From assembly GCA_006386115.1 (NCBI GenBank), contig VFIW01000058.1, positions 164,111-228,110 of the forward strand: 64,000 nucleotides of DNA, read 5' to 3'. Source of the DNA: Globisporangium splendens. Its lineage: Eukaryota > Oomycota > Peronosporomycetes > Pythiales > Pythiaceae. The notes beneath the pieces are model-generated. The model was not told the DNA's origin. It saw only the letters and a program-made list of their open reading frames with translations, and did no database searches. Positions 62,295 through 64,000 of this stretch are shown here, in pieces. Every line of letters starts with the position of its first letter. Positions within the stretch are counted from its first letter, which is position 1. The translations under genes were made by a program, and so were the position numbers.

Positions 62295-63793
62295 ATGGAT
62301 GAGCACAAGCAGCAAGTCGAAGAACATCAAGGGACCAATGATGAGAGTTCTGTGTCGCTGGAAGTGTTTGATGTCAGCTACAAAGACAAAGACGGCATTA
62401 TCGCTGCAGTGATCGAGCACCACGCGCGTGTTTTGAGATCATTCAGAGTGGTTACAAGCGGCAAACGGCGGTACAAGGCAGTATGTTCTATCGACGGCTG
62501 CACATCCGTGATCCAGTTTGCTTTCAAGACGACCTTCAAAAAACCATCTCGCGTCGTCCCACACTCTTGCCGAGTGGACTTGTCGAAGCAGTTCAAGAAC
62601 AGAAATGGACAGCGAAGCAACTTGCACACAATCCTGAAGTGCGTGATCACAACATACAGTGTGGCAGGGACGTAACTGCAATCGCGATAAAAAACAAGGT
62701 TGAAAATTGGGGTTCTCGGCGGCATACAGGAATTGTGTCAACGCGTGCAAGTGACCCAAGCAGGAGTTCTATGGAAACGAATACTCACAGTATTCTCCCA
62801 TTCCTTCATATGTCGAAGAGTTGAAGAAGAGCGATCACAAGGTATGTTACGATACGGTGAATGGGACATTCAGTCGTTTGGCGATTGTGTACCGCGAAGG
62901 ATTGGGGTAGCTTTCCGAACACCCATCGCGAGGGTGAGTATTGACGGAGCCTTCTTGCAGACACACATAGGTGGTATATTGCTTGTTGCCTGCTTTCGTA
63001 ATGGCGATAATGAGCTACATGTCGTGGGTGTCGCTGTTGTGTCAATTGAAAACGAAGCCAACTGGACTTTCTTTCTCCAGTTTCTCCTGAGCAACCTTGA
63101 TGTCCGCCCAGATTTCCTCATATCAGATCGCAATAAAGGTTGGGTCCCAGTTGCGTCCTCGCTTGGCAACGCGCCGCATCACCACTACTGCTTTCAACAC
63201 TTGGTGGAAAGCCTCAACAAGAAATCCAAATCGAAAGATTTGAAGTATTCAGCTTGGATGTTTGCACGAGCTCGTACAGAAAACGGGTTTAACAAGCAAG
63301 CTGAGATCTTGCATAAAATGAACAAGGGTGCAGAGACTTGGCTATTGGATGTGGGCAAAGAGAAGCGGTCGTTGGCGTTCAGTCCGTGTCCTCGATTTGG
63401 AACCCTTACTTCCAACAACGTTGAGTCGATCAATGGTGTTCTACGCGGTATCCGAGAACTCCCGATAGTCGACTGTCACTTGGAAATCGAGCGCTACGTT
63501 GGTGTACAATGGGTGGCCAGTTTAATCGAAGCTCTAGAGTCGAGTTTACTTACTAAATGTGTAATGGGACTCCCCGTCACATTGGTTCTTGGATCGGGAG
63601 AGTGTGGGTTTGTGATGGGCCTTATATGCCATTACATGAAGGTGGGATCCGGTCACAGGTTAGTGTGTCACACGCCACCTTTGGGTCGTACTTTGTGGGT
63701 AAAGACCTGTGTCTTTGCTTACACAATGCGCACCCACGTGCACGGATGACGTCGATCAGTTGTCTGATGACGCCACGAGGATCTCTGCACTAA
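62295..63793 (+). mobile_element. Decayed Mutator-like (MULE) transposase
   Basis: The N-terminal part (62295-62580) carries a MULE-type zinc finger (CSIDGC...PHSC). The middle region is spread over other frames: one reads KWTAKQLAHNPEV (about 62603), another YVEELKKSDHKVCYDTVNG and FSRLAIVYREGLG (about 62800-62910). The DDE core returns in the first frame with SIDGAFLQTHIGG (first Asp), FLISDRNKGW (second Asp), HHHYCFQHLVESLNKK (the C/H-rich insert) and TSNNVESINGVLR (Glu). After about 63550 the homology moves to another frame. At least three frame changes and a TAA at 62673 show that it cannot make transposase. The ends of the element were not found; it may extend both ways. Confidence 0.8.
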
Positions 63794-64000
63794 TCAAGCA
63801 CAGAATGATGGCCCTACTTGGAAACAGACTTGTGTAAGAGGGCGCTGTTCACAACAGCCCCTCAAACACGGCACACGCGCTTGTGCCAGAGGAAGTGATT
63901 CTCCCGACTTGGAGGGAGGAAGGAGACTTGAGGGCTTGGAGGAAAAATTGCAACTGAATTGAAAAGGTTATGGTTCCTGTCGCTACTTACTAATGAACCC
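63794..64000 (+). other. Tail of window, possible MULE 3' part
   Basis: No recognisable coding segment. It may be the decayed 3' end of the transposase gene or non-coding transposon sequence. Confidence 0.25.

Overview
This window is eukaryotic nuclear DNA. Genes lie about 2-3 kb apart on both strands, and introns are short (about 60-130 bp) with GT-AG ends. The gene set suggests a flagellate, filamentous stramenopile, most likely an oomycete. It includes katanin p60, IFT81, a CFAP119-like ciliary protein, an MST/Hippo-type kinase, HRQ1, CAF-1, RPA14 and a decayed Mutator-like element of the type common in oomycetes. The lineage is inferred from gene content and architecture only; no marker gene proves it.

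Layout. 0-3.3 kb: end of a tail-anchored hypothetical gene, then a four-KH RNA-binding protein (minus). 3.35-3.57 kb: a compact inverted-repeat element rich in GGATCC, sitting in a divergent promoter. 3.7-4.9 kb: a two-exon hypothetical gene. 5.2-26.3 kb: one giant gene (about 6,500 codons) for a helical-repeat protein with a multi-pass membrane tail; its frame is broken at several points. 26.6-32 kb: CAF-1 large subunit and a PTB-like RRM protein (both minus). 32.2-36.0 kb: HRQ1 helicase. 36.8-37.6 kb: a wrecked Uma2-like nuclease/C2H2 gene. 38.4-45.2 kb: nitroreductase, katanin p60 (11 exons), Sec66-like translocon subunit, C5orf34-like protein. 45.5-47.6 kb: amidohydrolase. 48.3-57 kb: SAPS-PH-NTF2-like protein, IFT81, MST-like kinase. 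57.6-61.1 kb: pyruvate dehydrogenase protein-X-like E2, CFAP119-like protein, RPA14. 61.2-64 kb: repeats and a decayed MULE transposase.

For most multi-exon genes I rebuilt the introns by hand and checked that phases match across every junction (CAF-1, PTB, HRQ1, katanin, Sec66, C5orf34-like, amidohydrolase, SAPS, RPA14). Functional themes are chromatin assembly and DNA replication/repair (CAF-1, RPA14, HRQ1), cilium and microtubules (katanin, IFT81, CFAP119) and signalling (SAPS, MST). CAF-1 and RPA14 both carry an E2F-like site about 50-65 bp upstream of their start codons.

Several genes show single-base frame breaks, many at homopolymers, plus occasional in-frame stops (giant gene, IFT81, MST kinase, Uma2, MULE). 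Some may be assembly errors. The Uma2 and MULE copies look like true decay.
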